Part shown: piece after piece, positions 1 through 12,443 of the stretch | How the letters are laid out: every line of letters begins with the position of its first letter | Position numbering within the stretch: the stretch's first letter is position 1 | DNA from: Alisma plantago-aquatica | Lineage: Eukaryota; Streptophyta; Magnoliopsida; Alismatales; Alismataceae | Length of the DNA stretch: 64,000 nucleotides | Direction of reading: 5' to 3' | NCBI GenBank assembly: GCA_963693085.1 | Contig: OY856412.1 | Location: 349,158,457 to 349,222,456 of the forward strand | Notes under the pieces: model-generated | The model's input: only the letters and a program-made list of their open reading frames with translations | The model's database searches: none | Told to the model about the DNA's origin: nothing | Program-made: the position numbers and the translations under genes

Positions 1-722
1 TCAAGCATAAAGTTTGGTTCTATGATCAGGCATCATCAAGGTGATCAACTCCCTAACCTTAGTGATGGATGTTTGGACTATAGATTGAAACACAGACGTC
101 AAAGAGGTGAGCTTAGTCTGAGCGCTCTGCCATCCTCACCACATGTCCGGCGTCGACCCTTCACCTCGTGAGTTCCTGGTGACCCTTGATCATAGAGAGC
201 AGACGTAGGCCTACCACTCTGAATCTGAGATAGGGAAGATAAACCCCCACCCTCCTTCAGAACTTCTCGTGAGTCTGCTCCTGGAGAGGGAGATCTTGCT
301 GGTGGCGTTGTGACAGAGTTTCGAGCAAGCGGTCGGTGGAACACGAGAGAGAGAGGAGGTAGTGCTCCCAGCCACAAAGCTCCTCGCCGTGAACCCAAGA
401 TGCATCGACGCTGCAAAACCGGACGAGGAAGTGGGAGCTTCTTTGTTGCTTCAGGTGACACACATGAGAGGAGGTGACTGAGGCAAAGCTTCTAGGCACA
501 TCTGTAGGGGATGGAATGCGCTATCCTTGGCTCACTCTCGCCAACGGGAAGGTGCATGCAACAAAGTCGTGAGAGAGGGAGAGTGTGGGCTTGGTCTAGG
601 TAGACCAGCCGTTGGACCGGCCAGCCTGAACCCAGGCATAATTAGAGCATGACCAGAGGTGGTGGGCGGGTCAGCGTGGATTCACAGACCACCACGTCAG
701 GCAGTGGGATCCGCCACTCAAG

Positions 723-1278
723 GTAATTCTTTTTTTAGTGCACAAAAATATACCATATCTCATAAATGTGATTAAAAATAGCTCCCATGGCCAATAATTA
801 CCCCAAAAATATCTATGGACTCAAAAAATATCCTCTACAGAAACCTTAGATTAGGCTTTTGAAGAACAATTAATGTCGATATCTAACATAGATGATAATG
901 TTTCTTTTTAGGGTAAGTTAATTGAAATAAATAGAAAATCATCAAGATTAAATATGAGAAAAATTCCATTGAACCCTAATATTATCTGGAGACATTTAGT
1001 AGACCCTGATTTGAAATATATTTCTCAATATTAGGTCTTTTGGTAGTAAAATACAATTAAGTGCTTTTAGCCTCATTTAAATTAAAGAAAATGGACCGGT
1101 CATTAGTTAAATATGAAAATTGGACCAGACCTCTAAAATGACCTCTTTATAATTAGAAAAATATCAGATACCATCCTAAGATCATATGGAATCTAGGTTT
1201 GGCAAAACCCTATTTTGGACCTAAAATTCCAATAATATGATGAACAATTATTGACGGTGATTAATTGTTATTAATTAG
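723..1278 (+). other. Intron-like block in the left LTR copy
   Basis: An AAG|GTAA donor-like site at the end of the GC-rich part and a TTAATTAG acceptor-like site bracket an AT-rich stretch. The same layout occurs at 60770-61511 in the right copy. Splicing is inferred from paired position and composition only. Confidence 0.25.
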
Positions 1279-1526
1279 GTGATGACCGAATATCTAAATG
1301 AGCAAGAATAATTAGAAATATCTGAACTCAGGTACGTGGACATTATATAAGTATATGACTAGTTTTCTTGTGTACAATAGCTATGATGTATTTCTTGTCT
1401 TTATTTGAGAATATTGCTAGATGTACTATGATTATAGTATCTTTGCCATGTCAATAAGAACAACAAAGAATATAGATGGTTTGTAGCTACTAAGTGGATA
1501 TATGCTCTCTCTCTCTCTCTCAATCC

Positions 1527-1675
1527 TCTCTCTCTTCCTCTAAATATAAGGTCGGCACTCAGTCCCCATAGCCCAAGGGGCGGGGAAAAATGAAGTGCAG
1601 TATCTCTCTCTCTCCTCTAAATATAAGGTCGGCACTCGGTCCCCATAGCCCAAGGGGTAGGGAAAAATGAAGTGC
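1527..1675. repeat. 77-bp tandem duplication
   Basis: Two head-to-tail copies of a unit of about 77 bp, each carrying TAAATATAAGGTCGGCAC and ending in GAAAAATGAAGTGC. A CT run (1504-1521) precedes them. Inside each unit CCCC and GGGG blocks flank ATAGCCCAA, so the unit can fold on itself. The right-edge homologue has no counterpart, so this is an insertion or expansion specific to the left copy. Confidence 0.75.
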
Positions 1676-2294
1676 GACATTGTTTAGTAGTACAAACACA
1701 TCAAAAGACATCTGAAAATATGTGTTTACATAATTATCACTTTAAACAATGTTTTCTTTTACTCTTTCTTTCTCAAGTTATTTCAATTATGCAAGCATAT
1801 TAGTATGTATCTTTCTACCCACATACACAACACCTTATGTGTTGATTAGCGTGGGATAAAAGATGGGAAGTGAGCAGTTGTCTAGGCTGTACCTATTGTG
1901 TTAAGATCCTGTTAGCATACATGTTCGTAGACTTGTAAAGTTTTCTTCAAATTATATAAATGTAAGTTGTAAATTTAATTCATTTTGTAATATACATGTT
2001 GAATGTTGAGATTGTTGCATGGTGTATCTTGTATGTGTATGTTAATGTATGCACATATTTCTTCCCCAACACACTCTGATACAATTGCATAACATTTTCA
2101 GATTTGTCCTCTTGGGTCTTCTAAAATTTGAGACAGTAGAATCTGGGGACGTTACAGTTGACCTGTTGTAGTATGAAGGGTTGGCTGGGTGAATTTAGGT
2201 TGAAATAAATTTGTGGCCCATATCATCCTGAATGCAATTCTTTTTATCTCCTAAATGTAATTCTAATATTTAGGTATTCTTATTATGTTCTTGG

Positions 2295-3376
2295 TAGGGT
2301 TGTCGGTGGACAAGAATAAATCCATTTAACCTTTACCTATGTCATGGAAAATAAAAGTAAGGGCAAATGATTATGTCCATGTATCATGTATCTAGTAACC
2401 TACTACCTTAGTGAATAATGGTAAGGATAAATCATTATCACTACCCTCTAACCTACTATCCATTGATATTTATACATAATATATTATATATATCACAGTT
2501 GTGTTGGAGTCAATATATTACTCAATATTACATGGGCATCATTTGGTAATAAATGATGTTGTTCTCTACTTACTGTTTTGTTTATTTGTTCGTGTATAGA
2601 GTATCATTTTGATATGTAAGACACACATACATTAAACAACATGATTATATAGTTATAAACAACTACAAACATTTTTTTAGGTATTTTATGCATCTTTTGG
2701 GGTAGGATTAATCATTTATAAAACACCATTTCTAGTTGTAAGTTACATGCTTATATAATTAGTAGATTTTATTCTTGATGTAACATATGATAATAGTATG
2801 TGGTTGTGTATCTACTTCATTCGTGCAGAGTTTTTGGTGTACAAAACATAATTTCAGAAATTATAAATTATTCCTGTATGAAAAAAAACTTTTGTTTTAT
2901 ACAATCCATTTGATACCATTATATAATAGCTTCATACATCTTATGGATCCAATTTATTTGTATATACAACAATATTTGGGCTACTACTATATTTATATAT
3001 AATAATAGTTTCATTGATAATCTAAACTTAATACTACAAAAACAAATTGTATAGTTGTAAAATTTCAATAGAGTCATCTTACATTGGTAATAGTCACTCT
3101 AGAGATCCTTGATGTTTGTATTAAATATGATGATGTAGTAGGAAAGACATTGTTCTTAATATTAGCAAACAAAGAATATATATGTGAATTCCCTATTTCA
3201 CCCTTACCCTCCCCATTTATCATGTAGATAAGAGGGAAAGGGCAAGGGTAAGGGTAAGGACAATGGTAAGGGAGGGTAAGGATAGTGATGAAGTGAAGAA
3301 TTATCCAAATTGTTACCCATCACACTTGGTTGGTAATGGTAAGGGTAAGTCCTTACCCTCCTCATTGACAACCCTA
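2295..3376. mobile_element. Non-autonomous TIR element, hAT-like
   Basis: The ends are inverted: TAGGGTTGTC at the left and GACAACCCTA at the right, 1082 bp apart. Both subterminal regions are rich in GGGTAAGG / CCTTACCC. The TAGGG-type end resembles plant hAT termini. The 8-bp flanks (GTTCTTGG and CCTCCTAG) agree at only about half their positions, so the duplication is not proven. No transposase frame is visible inside; the only open stretch (2787-3002) is AT-rich and featureless. Confidence 0.55.
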
Positions 3377-5603
3377 CCTCCTAGATTATGATTCTACCTC
3401 AGTTAGCCTCTATCTTTTTGTAGAATGGTGTCTTATCTTTTATACTAATATTCGAGACTAACACTTTGACTATAAAACATGGTGGTTTTGGATTATCCTT
3501 ATTCATGGAGGTACCACACCCTGAGTAGGAATATCCTTTCTATTCCCAAACAAGGCCTAATAGGATAGCAGACATATATAGTGTGGAATATGGGATATCA
3601 TGTGATCATGTTATGTGTTTTGTGCCTTCTGCCCCGGTGTAAGGACCCAACATGTTTGAACCCACACATGTTTACTCTTCAAAACCAACCTTGACCTAAT
3701 GCTTCCTCAATCGTGATATGATCAGGGGATTGAATCTATCTCAAACTTGACCCCAAGAACAAAATAAATATAATTATATTAATGAAGTGACATAATGGCA
3801 CCATTCCAAAGCGAAAAAGTAAAAATTACACATTTTCTAAAAAAAAACATGCTAACTATCACATTGTTTTAAATATTTTTCAAAACAAAAACTATCTAGG
3901 GTAAATATATCTAAAATTATATTTCGAGATGCATGCATATAAAATTTGTACACATGTGCCTATGTGGCACCAAATGTGTCCAAAATTCTGACGCATGCAA
4001 TGGGTAGAAGAATTCCTTCTAAAATCTCACATGCATTTAGTGACATGTATGATACTATATATAAGTTGTGAACATATTTTCACATAGTAGTCGATGTGAT
4101 CAAAATTCCTATGCACTTGATTTCCAACTATAAAAAATATTAAATTTAGTCATTATTTCTTTGAATTCTGGGAACATGTATGCATATAGAAAATTTAGAC
4201 ACAATCATATAGGGATATAATATAAATACAAATTCCTATTTCTCCTCTTCTAGACACAATTCATTTGATTTCTTTCTACCTTCATCCCTGTACCTTCTAA
4301 TATTATGAGTATGTTATCCACAGTTTAATCTATAAATTTTCATCAAAAAATCCTATTAATTTCAGTGTATATTTTTCCAAATACCACTACCGAGCTTGAA
4401 TAATTATTTTTTGTTTGAACGGTTATCTTCAACTTCAAATGATTAATATAAACTTTGCGATCATATTATATTTGCATTGTTGATCATTTTACCAATATTT
4501 CTTAGTACATCTATAATATAATTGTAAATTCCTATTTAACAATGTCAAAAACATCTTTTTAGATTTCTAAATATATTAGGACATATGGAATGATGGAAAA
4601 AGTTCTAGAAGTTATGTCCACCAAAAACTCTCACGGTCGAATGTCGCAACTAAACAAACAAGATTGGGATAACATCACTCACTTCATTACCATCATGGAC
4701 ATCATAGTAGTTGTAAAACAATAAACACCATTGGGAGTAACTGAAGAAAATATCTTACAAGTATTAAAAACACGCTTTAAAAGACTTGACAAGTATTTAT
4801 ATATTCAATGTTGGTAGGTTAAAATGATGTCATAGATGTTGTAGGCCGCTACCTAGTTCTTTGTAAGTGAGATGATATTTGTTTGAGACCAACCCATTAC
4901 TAGAATATTGGACATACTAGAGCTGGCCTTCCTCTCATGCAATTCATACAATATTATATGATTTACAAAAGACTTTGTAAATGTGAAGTTTATAATGTCT
5001 AATATTCCTATGTTCATTTTTAGTACTAAATCTCTTTGTAACTATTTTATAGTTTATTTCATTATAAAGTGGACTAATCTTCTATTGTTCATAGTATGTT
5101 CTAGAATTTATATTTCAATAAGTTTGTTCCTTTTGTAAGTGAATCAAATTTTTATCATTGCTTCTTGCATGATGAAGATACATGGAACCATACTATTAAT
5201 TTTCTAAATATCATTATCAAATTACACATTTTACAAGACTGGTAGGTATTTTATTCATCTCATTCATGTACAAAAAATTTAATTACAACACACAAAAGAA
5301 TACATGAGACAACAATACAAACATACATGACAGATAATTTATTGTATACATGAAAAATATATGATAAATATACAACACATAACCTATAATCTAGATCCCA
5401 CCAACCACACCCACAACCATGTCTTCCAAGGCCACCCACACCCACATGTCCATCTACAACGATGGGTTAAACCTCAAACTCTTGTGTGTATATCACATCT
5501 TCTTGTGAGGGAGTCTCGTCATCCTTGAAATCAAAGACTAGAGTAAATTGGACTCAACTTTAAGTGTATCTAAATATGATCTAGCCTTCTCCATATATGG
5601 CGG
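3377..5603. other. AT-rich spacer, nothing recognised
   Basis: No coding similarity, LTR end, TIR or RNA gene could be recognised on either strand. Open stretches are short and have low-complexity AT-rich composition. Confidence 0.5.
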
Positions 5604-6190
5604 CACTAGTACAGAAATGACGTATAACATCACATTTGATGTCGTCGGTTGGAAAGTCAAAACCAACGCCAATATGCTACAATGTCGGCTTAAAACGACA
5701 ATTGACACCTATATGTGTAGGTCAGACGATTTACAAAAGACGTGGGTATCACTTTTCTTTTAACGTCAGATTTTTGACATAACAACCGACATATAAAATC
5801 ACCTGTGAAATACAAATTTTCAGGGAAAAAATTTTGCCTCCGAAAAATTTCAATTTGGCGTCGGTATTAAAAACACTGATAAAAAATGTTCTGCGTCAAG
5901 ACCCACGAATGTTTTTATCCACTAATTGGTTGTCAGTTTTTTCTCAAAGAACTGATGACTAAATATCCTTTGCGAGGCAAAATTCATTCTCTTATTTGGT
6001 TTCAATTTTTGCAAAACAATCGACGAGGTTGTGTATTCGCGCGTTATCCCCGTGAAAAATTCTATACAATAAAAAATTACAAGTAGGTGTCAGTTTAGTT
6101 TTGTAACTGACGTCTTTTCCTTTAGGCATCAGATTATTTTATTAACCGACTCCGATAGTTAACTTAATAGCACACCCGTGTGAGCCATAT
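5604..6190. repeat. 5' subterminal repeats of the CACTA element
   Basis: Many short copies of a roughly 10-bp motif in both orientations: GTCGGTTGG (5642), ACAACCGAC (5782), GGCGTCGG (5857), GGTTGTCAG (5928), AGGTGTCAG and TAACTGACGTC (6085-6112), TTAACCGAC (6142). In CACTA elements such clusters bind the element's own protein and are needed for excision. Confidence 0.75.
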
Positions 6191-6239
6191 TGACTCTTCC
6201 CCTATTTAACTAGGCAGACTGAAATAGGTCTGGCGATTT

Positions 6240-6673
6240 TTTCCACCGCCTCCACACAACCTCCCCTTCTCTGCTCACTGGCTGCCTACTGCCGTGAGTA
6301 GCTTGAAGCTGCTCACCGCCTCTGTGTGCCACTAGTCGCCACCATGAGGATCTTGAAGTTGCTCATCGTCGGAGCTACTACTGTTATCCAGTCGTCACCA
6401 CTCACCGACCGCCACCACCTACTCTCGTCTCCACCACCACCTACTCCAGGCCGAGCGAGGAGCCTTCCTCTAGTCTCCTTTAGCTGCTCCAGTCACCGCC
6501 AATGGCCACGACATGCACCTCCTCTGCTTCACCTCCAGCGTCATCCACCTTCACCTCCATCCTGGCCACCTCCACCTCCGGCCGCCGCCACCATAGCTTG
6601 CTCGATCCACCAGTGCGGTGAGTGGTTAATAAGTGCTAGATTTGAACTTTGGGTTAATGATGCCATGATATAG
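6240..6673 (+). other. GC- and CCACC-rich exon-like block inside the CACTA element
   Basis: A sharply GC-richer stretch with repeated CCACC/CCTCC. It contains an ATG frame from 6326 that runs 115 codons into AT-rich DNA and is Pro/His/Ser-rich. A GTGAGTGG donor-like site follows the GC block near 6618. It resembles a first exon or 5' UTR of a CACTA transcript, or a captured gene piece. I recognise no protein family, and the frame is probably not a real gene. Confidence 0.35.
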
Positions 6674-6985
6674 TTGATTAATATTGATTAATTAGGGTTA
6701 ATGATGCATGAATGAACTTAATTAATTAAATTTGCACTTAGTTTCTCTAAGATTGTGTAGTTGATTAATATTGATTAATCAGGGTTAATGATGCATGAAT
6801 GAATTTAATTGATTGATATTGTTTTCTTTCTCTCTTGTTAATGATTGATTTAACTTAGTTCAATAATTGTTCTTCAATCTTGTGTAGTTGATTTATAATG
6901 ATTAATTAGTGTTAATCATGAATGAATGAACACAAATTGGAAGAATGAATTGAAGTAATTGATGTTACACAAAACCTAGGATATG

Positions 6986-7202
6986 AATGATGAAACGATG
7001 ATGATGATGATATGATGATGGATGATGATTGATGATGGAAAAGAAAGATCTATGTTGGTTGTCCCCTAATGGAGATGACGATGATGATGACAACGATGAC
7101 GACGACGATGATGATGATGATTATGATGACTATGATGATGATTGATGATGATGATGATGATTGATGATGATGATGATGACGACGCTGACGATGATGATGA
7201 GT
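6986..7202. repeat. Interrupted (GAT)n tract
   Basis: Long runs of GAT/GAC triplets with interruptions, inside the CACTA body. It reads as Asp-rich in one frame only because of the repeat. Confidence 0.85.
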
Positions 7203-8934
7203 ATGTCAACTCAATTATACACAACATCCTAAATTTGTCATTGAGAGCGTATATATAGAGTTCACCCTGAGGTCACCATAATCTCAACATCCACCCATAT
7301 AGTGTCTATGTTTGGTACCTCTTACCTAGCACCTGGACCACTATGGAGAACTTGTTGAAATCAACCATATCCTCAAGTACAACCTCATAAAATTTAATCT
7401 GAGACCTTCTTTCTCCCTCTTTAAAATTGGGGTTTTCAGTTCAGTAGGGATGTACACATGTCCACAATTATGTGGACCAACATGGGATTTTGAAGAGTCC
7501 TCACCCATGCATGCCTAACAGTGATGTCACTTTTGGGGTCATTCCAAACCTTGTCAGGGGGAGGTGGGGCAGAAGCATGGAAGGTTTGGAAAATATGGTG
7601 GTGGTAGTGATAGAATTTGATGATACTACGACTGAGGCACAATCTCCCACATGGTGGGGTCTGATACTAGAGAGGGATCAAAGAAGGCACTAGAGAGGAG
7701 AGCAATTACCAAAAAAGTAAAATTAGGAAATATGATTTTATTATAAAACATCAATACTTTGCTACTTTGCGTTAAATGTAAACATAATACAATATAAATT
7801 TTCCATTATATCACAAATGTAGACATTTTTTTAAAGTATTTGTTGTGATCAAATATTAACTTCTAGGTTTGATTGTAACAATTGTGTCTAAATTGTAACT
7901 ATTATATATAAAAAATGACTAGTCTGTTTGAAGTGTAACAATGGTGTCTAAATTGTAACTATTGGATCTTATAAGTAACTATTGTATCACTCTATATCTA
8001 ATTTTTCTAAAAGGTAACTATTACATGATGAATATAAATCACAACATATATACTTCATTCCATCCTTATGCATCCTCATTACATGTAAAGTATAACAGTT
8101 CACATCCATACTTTATTCCATTCTCATGCACATATGCACACATATCCATGCACAATTCATTGACACACATGTAATCATTCTTGTCCAGGTGTACAAATGC
8201 AACTTTCATCATTTGCTAAGTAAATAAATAAGATGATAACCTAAATTCTATGTTTCTAAGTAATTAAATAAGATGGATGTGATACATCATTGTGAAAAGT
8301 TGTGCTCTTGATGTGGAAGGGATCAATAGAGGTAGCTTTCATTAGTATCTCTTACATGGTGCCCTAGTTTGACATATATGGAATTTAACCTATCTCATGC
8401 AAATATGTAACCTATCTCATGCAAAATGATTACATCTATAGTTGGCTAATGAAAACATCTTTAGTTGCTTGTTCCAAATATGTAAACGAAAAAAGTTATT
8501 TGTGATTTTCATGTAATCGAATGTTTGATTCAAGGATTTGTATGCTAAGTAATTTCAATGATGATGGTGATGATGCTAAGTAATTTCAAAATGTAATGTA
8601 TAATTGGTTTTTCAGTTTATTTCACCATGATCTCGGCCTCTACCCCCATGTTTATTTCACTACGTACTATTGATTACACATTTATTTTTCAGTATAACAG
8701 ATACAATGAATAACTTAGTGCAATGAATGCCAGTTTGTATTTGATTGACTACGTTTGCTTCATTTACAGTTAACTACATAGAAAATATGTTATGTATTCG
8801 TATGAAACAATTATTTCTCTATCATGAATATGAAATAACCTATGTTGTTGTCTATTGTTAGTACTTTTTATATTACTTTTTGTCAACATTATTTTACATT
8901 GTTGTAGGCATAACATCTAGATCTTCAATAGTCA

Positions 8935-9455
8935 CCATGGCCTAGGCCTCTACCCCAATGTTACTATTCCCTGATGAAGAATAGTTGGACATCAAAATAG
9001 ATGATTGTTCCTTAGCACAACTCACTATACCTAAACATTGGTGTTATCTAAACGGAAGACGCTACAAGGCTGGTGAAGTGTACCTAAATTTTGGAAATTC
9101 AACATCTATTATCGAGGTTAAGTACGATGATGTCAAAAATCTTGTATCCACATCCAGTTAGTGTGAGTGGGTTAGGAAGATGCTATTTGGCCGTAGTGAC
9201 AGGCTTTTCTTCATTTGGTTGACCATAATACCATCAAGGTTTGGATAGCTAACATCAACAACGAGACGCCCGATCATCTCAAATGATTTGAGTACTCGAC
9301 AGAGGATAGCGATGATGATGATGATGATGATAAGAACACACCCGATTCTTTTATTCCTTTTGGCACCATCGGTTTCCCTATCACCATCAGTTCAAATTCA
9401 TCTAAAGACAATGATGAGCTCCACGCCGCCTCAACATCAATAAAAAAAACCAAGG
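8935..9455 (+). pseudogene. Broken exon-like coding stretch in the CACTA body
   Basis: From about 8996 one frame reads for over 50 codons with protein-like composition, including KHWCYLNGRRYKAGEVYLNF, then meets stops. A second stretch (9240-9455) runs through an acidic Asp run into Ser/Thr-rich sequence and ends at a good donor-like AAG|GTAGGT. The position is where a TNPA-like gene would lie in an En/Spm-type element, but I cannot match it to a known domain. It could equally be a captured host exon. Stops show that it is not functional as it stands. Confidence 0.35.
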
Positions 9456-9949
9456 TAGGTCTAAGCAACAAATTTACTTTCACGTCTTATTTTGTGTTTC
9501 CACTTTTTGTCTTAAAATCAAACTTCATAGCTATTTTTTGTTGTTAAAACTGCATGGGAAGACCACCACAATGAAAATGCCCTCACAATTGTTGATTATG
9601 GACCATGTTGTTGTTGTTTAAGTTGTGTATCTAGTCTAATTGTGTCTCTCTCTTCCCAATTATTTTACTTATGCACATTTTTAGGGGTAAAACAACCCCC
9701 TTGTTTAGTTACTATTTTAGGCAACAACACTGTTGCATGTTCATAACTATGCCATTTTCATTTTCATTTTCATTTTGTGTTGTAATTACAAAAACAAACT
9801 AACCACAACTTAAGTAAGCCTAATTTTTTATAATATTGAAGTTAATTTCTATTGTGTAACCAAACATATTTGAATTGAAATTAGTTTGCAAAGAATAGAT
9901 ATGCTGCACTGGAAACTGATACCATACAATAGGTATTATATAGTCTCAT

Positions 9950-9950
<1 letters not shown>

Positions 9951-9989
<39 letters not shown>
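9951..9989. repeat. (GAT)n microsatellite
   Basis: A run of about a dozen perfect GAT triplets. It creates a poly-Asp run in the frame at 9886-10122, which is not a believable gene. Confidence 0.95.
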
Positions 9990-9990
<1 letters not shown>

Positions 9991-10139
9991 ACTACAAGTC
10001 TCTACATGTGTGTGATGAATATTGAATTAAATGTGCTTATACATGTGTGTGAATCACATGATCCATATTATAATATTGTCCATCTTGTTAATATTGTAGA
10101 TTTGTGGCCTATTATTTGTTGAAATCAAAGGATGATGTA

Positions 10140-10169
10140 AACCTACAGTTCAGAACTGAACTGTAGGTT
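10140..10169. repeat. Perfect 14-bp inverted repeat, 2-nt loop
   Basis: Arms at 10140-10153 (AACCTACAGTTCAG) and 10156-10169 are perfect complements around AA. It sits just inside the 3' subterminal repeats of the CACTA element. Its role is unknown. Confidence 0.9.
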
Positions 10170-10207
10170 ATGCATCCTGCTGACCAGCCGGACAATAGGC
10201 CTGCAAG

Positions 10208-10480
10208 ATGATAAGAGAAAAAACAAAACATAGGTGTCGGTTATTTTTAGAAAACTGACACCTATGGAAAGTGGTGTTGGTTTTGGGACTAATAACCGAT
10301 GCCTATGGTCCCACTATTGGCGCTTTTGATTTGGGTTGCAATCAAAGAAGGCTTTGTGTCATCGGTTATGTAACCGATGCTGAAGGCGTCTACTTTTAGT
10401 GTCACCCACTTGGGTGTCACTTAGAAACCGACGTCAAAAGGCTTATTTATCCGATGCTAAAGGTGTTATCTATACTAGTG
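10208..10480. repeat. 3' subterminal repeats of the CACTA element
   Basis: Paired inverted motifs: AGGTGTCGGTT / AACTGACACCT (10232-10264), AATAACCGATGCC (10290), CATCGGTTATGTAACCGATG (10358) and AAACCGACGTC (10425). They match the motif class at the left end, with ATCGGTTA variants dominating here. Confidence 0.75.
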
Positions 10481-12229
10481 AGGAGGTACAAGTGGCCATT
10501 GAGTTCCAGGGTTGACATGTGTATAAAAAAGTATATGGTTAAATGAAGGGAAGGGATGCCCAACATATGGAGAACGAGTCATTTGGGGTGAAGGACATAA
10601 ATATCATCTTATTAGAAAAGTAATGACTAGACTACAATTGTGAAATAGGAGTGGGATAGAAGAACAAGATTCACTTGCTAAGTGTTGTATATACTATGTT
10701 TGTAGTAGGTTATATAAGTCAAACCTACATAGTAAGTAGGAGGTAAATGATCAAACATATATTACTAATAAAACATGTATGGCATTGATGTATAAGAGGG
10801 TTCATAATACAAACTTGCTAGCTCACCATCTTAGGATCTATCACCATGGTTTCTCTATAGAGGGTGCTCTCAAGTAAAAGGTAGTATATTCTTGGGTTGT
10901 TGTTCCATAAACTAATTGTGTATCATGATTACATCAACAACAATCTGGTAGACTAGTCAAATTTAGTCATTTTGAATTGAGTTTTAGTTAGTCAATTAAG
11001 TGTGGCTCATTCTATATCTTGCCAGTGACTAACCATTACTAGTTGTCTGACTTGGCTGCCTCACTATAAGAAAATCAATTCAATAAGGTCTTCAATCATC
11101 TAACAAACCCAATCCACAATATGATCATCTCCAACGATCACTATCTGGTAGAAGCCTCACCAAACCTCTTTGTATTTTGTTAGTTAGATTAGATTTATGA
11201 AAATTTAACCACTAAGTAGTCATCCCAGGGAATGATGTCCAAATACTATTCTAGAAAACTCAGATCAACTAAACCCTACCAAAGCCCCCAAAATATCCAA
11301 TTCTTAGTGTTTTACACTTCATTTTAACATGTCATAATGATTAAACTAACTCAAAATTTACTTCTCCTTAACTTCAATTAGGGCCCAACCACATTACACT
11401 TAAATTCAACAAATACCAAAAACGATCATCTAGTGAAAGCAATCAAAATAAGGGTTTATAAGTGTCTAATATTAAAACTCATTTAAATATGAAATTTAAA
11501 TAAAACAATTAGTGTTTTCTGATCATGAAGCCATTCAATCAATATGTTAGTCATTTCTCAAGAAGAATGGACACTGATCATATGAATAACCTATGCAGTA
11601 AGATCGGATTTTTTCTAACCAAAGATGACTAGTTACATCAAATCTTGAACTTAACAATTGCATTCCTATTCAATTTCTCTTGTCATCATGTGGAGCAATT
11701 GCCTTCAGTCGTGGTTGAATATCTGAACTTTCATAGAAGTGTCCTATGTAAATGTTACTTTAGGACCATTTACCAAAGGAGGGGGACTTGGGCCAACATA
11801 TATATCTTTCATCTTGGGATAAAGTAGGAATATGTGCTAATACCCTCTCTATTTGTAGATGAAATAATGATTGTCTTAATTGATACACATATGTGATACA
11901 CATGTTTTTTTTGGGGGGATCAAAACTCACCTTGCCTTTTTGTTGTTTTGGGAAAGTATTACAAACTATGGTGAAAAGAATAAAAGAAAAGGGTGTAACT
12001 GCACACTTTTACAATCATATTTTGGTATCCAGAAAAGGTATAAAGGAAAAAATGCACTTCCTTGACAGCTCCTCTACTGAAGCTGAAGAAAAGAGAAGAA
12101 TGTCACTTCAAATAAGGTTTTCAAAACCATATAAAACCCAAAGAGTGACTTCACAAAAAGTGAGAATTCAGAATCAAAAGGTAGTCTTCATATCAACAAG
12201 AAACAAAAAGTAGCAACCATACAATAAAG
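10481..12229. other. Spacer, nothing recognised
   Basis: AT-rich sequence with only short open stretches. The one at 11893-12213 is Lys/Ser-rich and unlike any family I know. Part of the right end may be the 3' tail of the LINE that follows. Confidence 0.4.
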
Positions 12230-12443
12230 AAAGCACTTTATGTGAGAAAAAGGAAGTCCACTGAGATATTTGAAGTTACTTGAGAGGCTCAAAATCTGAC
12301 ATAACTTTTCTCCAAATATTGTCCACATATAGGCTTCTCTTATCATGCACCCTCATAATTCTTTCGATCCAACTATGATAAAGAATAAGAGGGAAAATAG
12401 TTCTCAAGATAATATCATTCATGCTAGCCAGGTCACACCTATT

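Larger units (their letters stand above)
1..2156 (+). mobile_element. Partial chromovirus-type LTR (left copy of a pair)
   Basis: The first 720 bases are GC-rich and the rest is AT-rich. From about 700 to 2156 the sequence is recognisably homologous, in the same orientation, to 60750-62435. Shared landmarks are a CAAGGTAA site (720), ATATCTGA..GGTACGTGG (1318), ATGGTTTGTAGCTACTA (1475) and a T/C-rich block followed by TTATGCAA (1750-1795). It ends in GGGGACGTTACA, an ending of the type seen on Del/Tekay-like plant LTRs. The start is not visible and may lie outside the window. Reading it as an LTR is inference: no PBS or PPT flanks it. A minus-strand open stretch at 99-461 exists in the GC-rich part, but I recognise no protein in it. 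Confidence 0.4.
5604..10480. mobile_element. Defective CACTA (En/Spm-type) transposon
   Basis: The left end is CACTAGTACAGAAATGAC and the right end reads GTTATCTATACTAGTG, its imperfect inverse, giving CACTA..TAGTG termini. The 3-bp flanks are CGG and AGG, one mismatch from a CACTA-type duplication. Both ends carry dense subterminal copies of GACGTCGGTT / AACCGACG-like motifs in both orientations, the family's hallmark and the binding site class of TNPA-type proteins. The 4.9-kb body shows no TNPD-like transposase; it holds a GC-rich exon-like block, GAT repeats and a short broken coding stretch. It is therefore probably non-autonomous. Confidence 0.75.

Noticed and set aside
99..499. Minus-strand open stretches at the left edge as a host gene exon.
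   Set aside because: Two or more overlapping frames are open at once because the region is GC-rich, and no protein family is recognisable. The region also belongs to a repeated LTR-like segment.
3180..3360. GGGTAAGG runs as interstitial telomere repeats.
   Set aside because: The unit is not TTTAGGG and is confined to the subterminal part of a TIR element.
6326..6673. Proline/histidine-rich ORF as a secreted or cell-wall protein.
   Set aside because: Composition follows CCACC-rich DNA, there is no convincing signal peptide, and it runs into AT-rich sequence past a donor-like site.
9886..10122. Poly-Asp ORF as a small acidic protein.
   Set aside because: Created by a (GAT)n microsatellite; the flanking codons look random.
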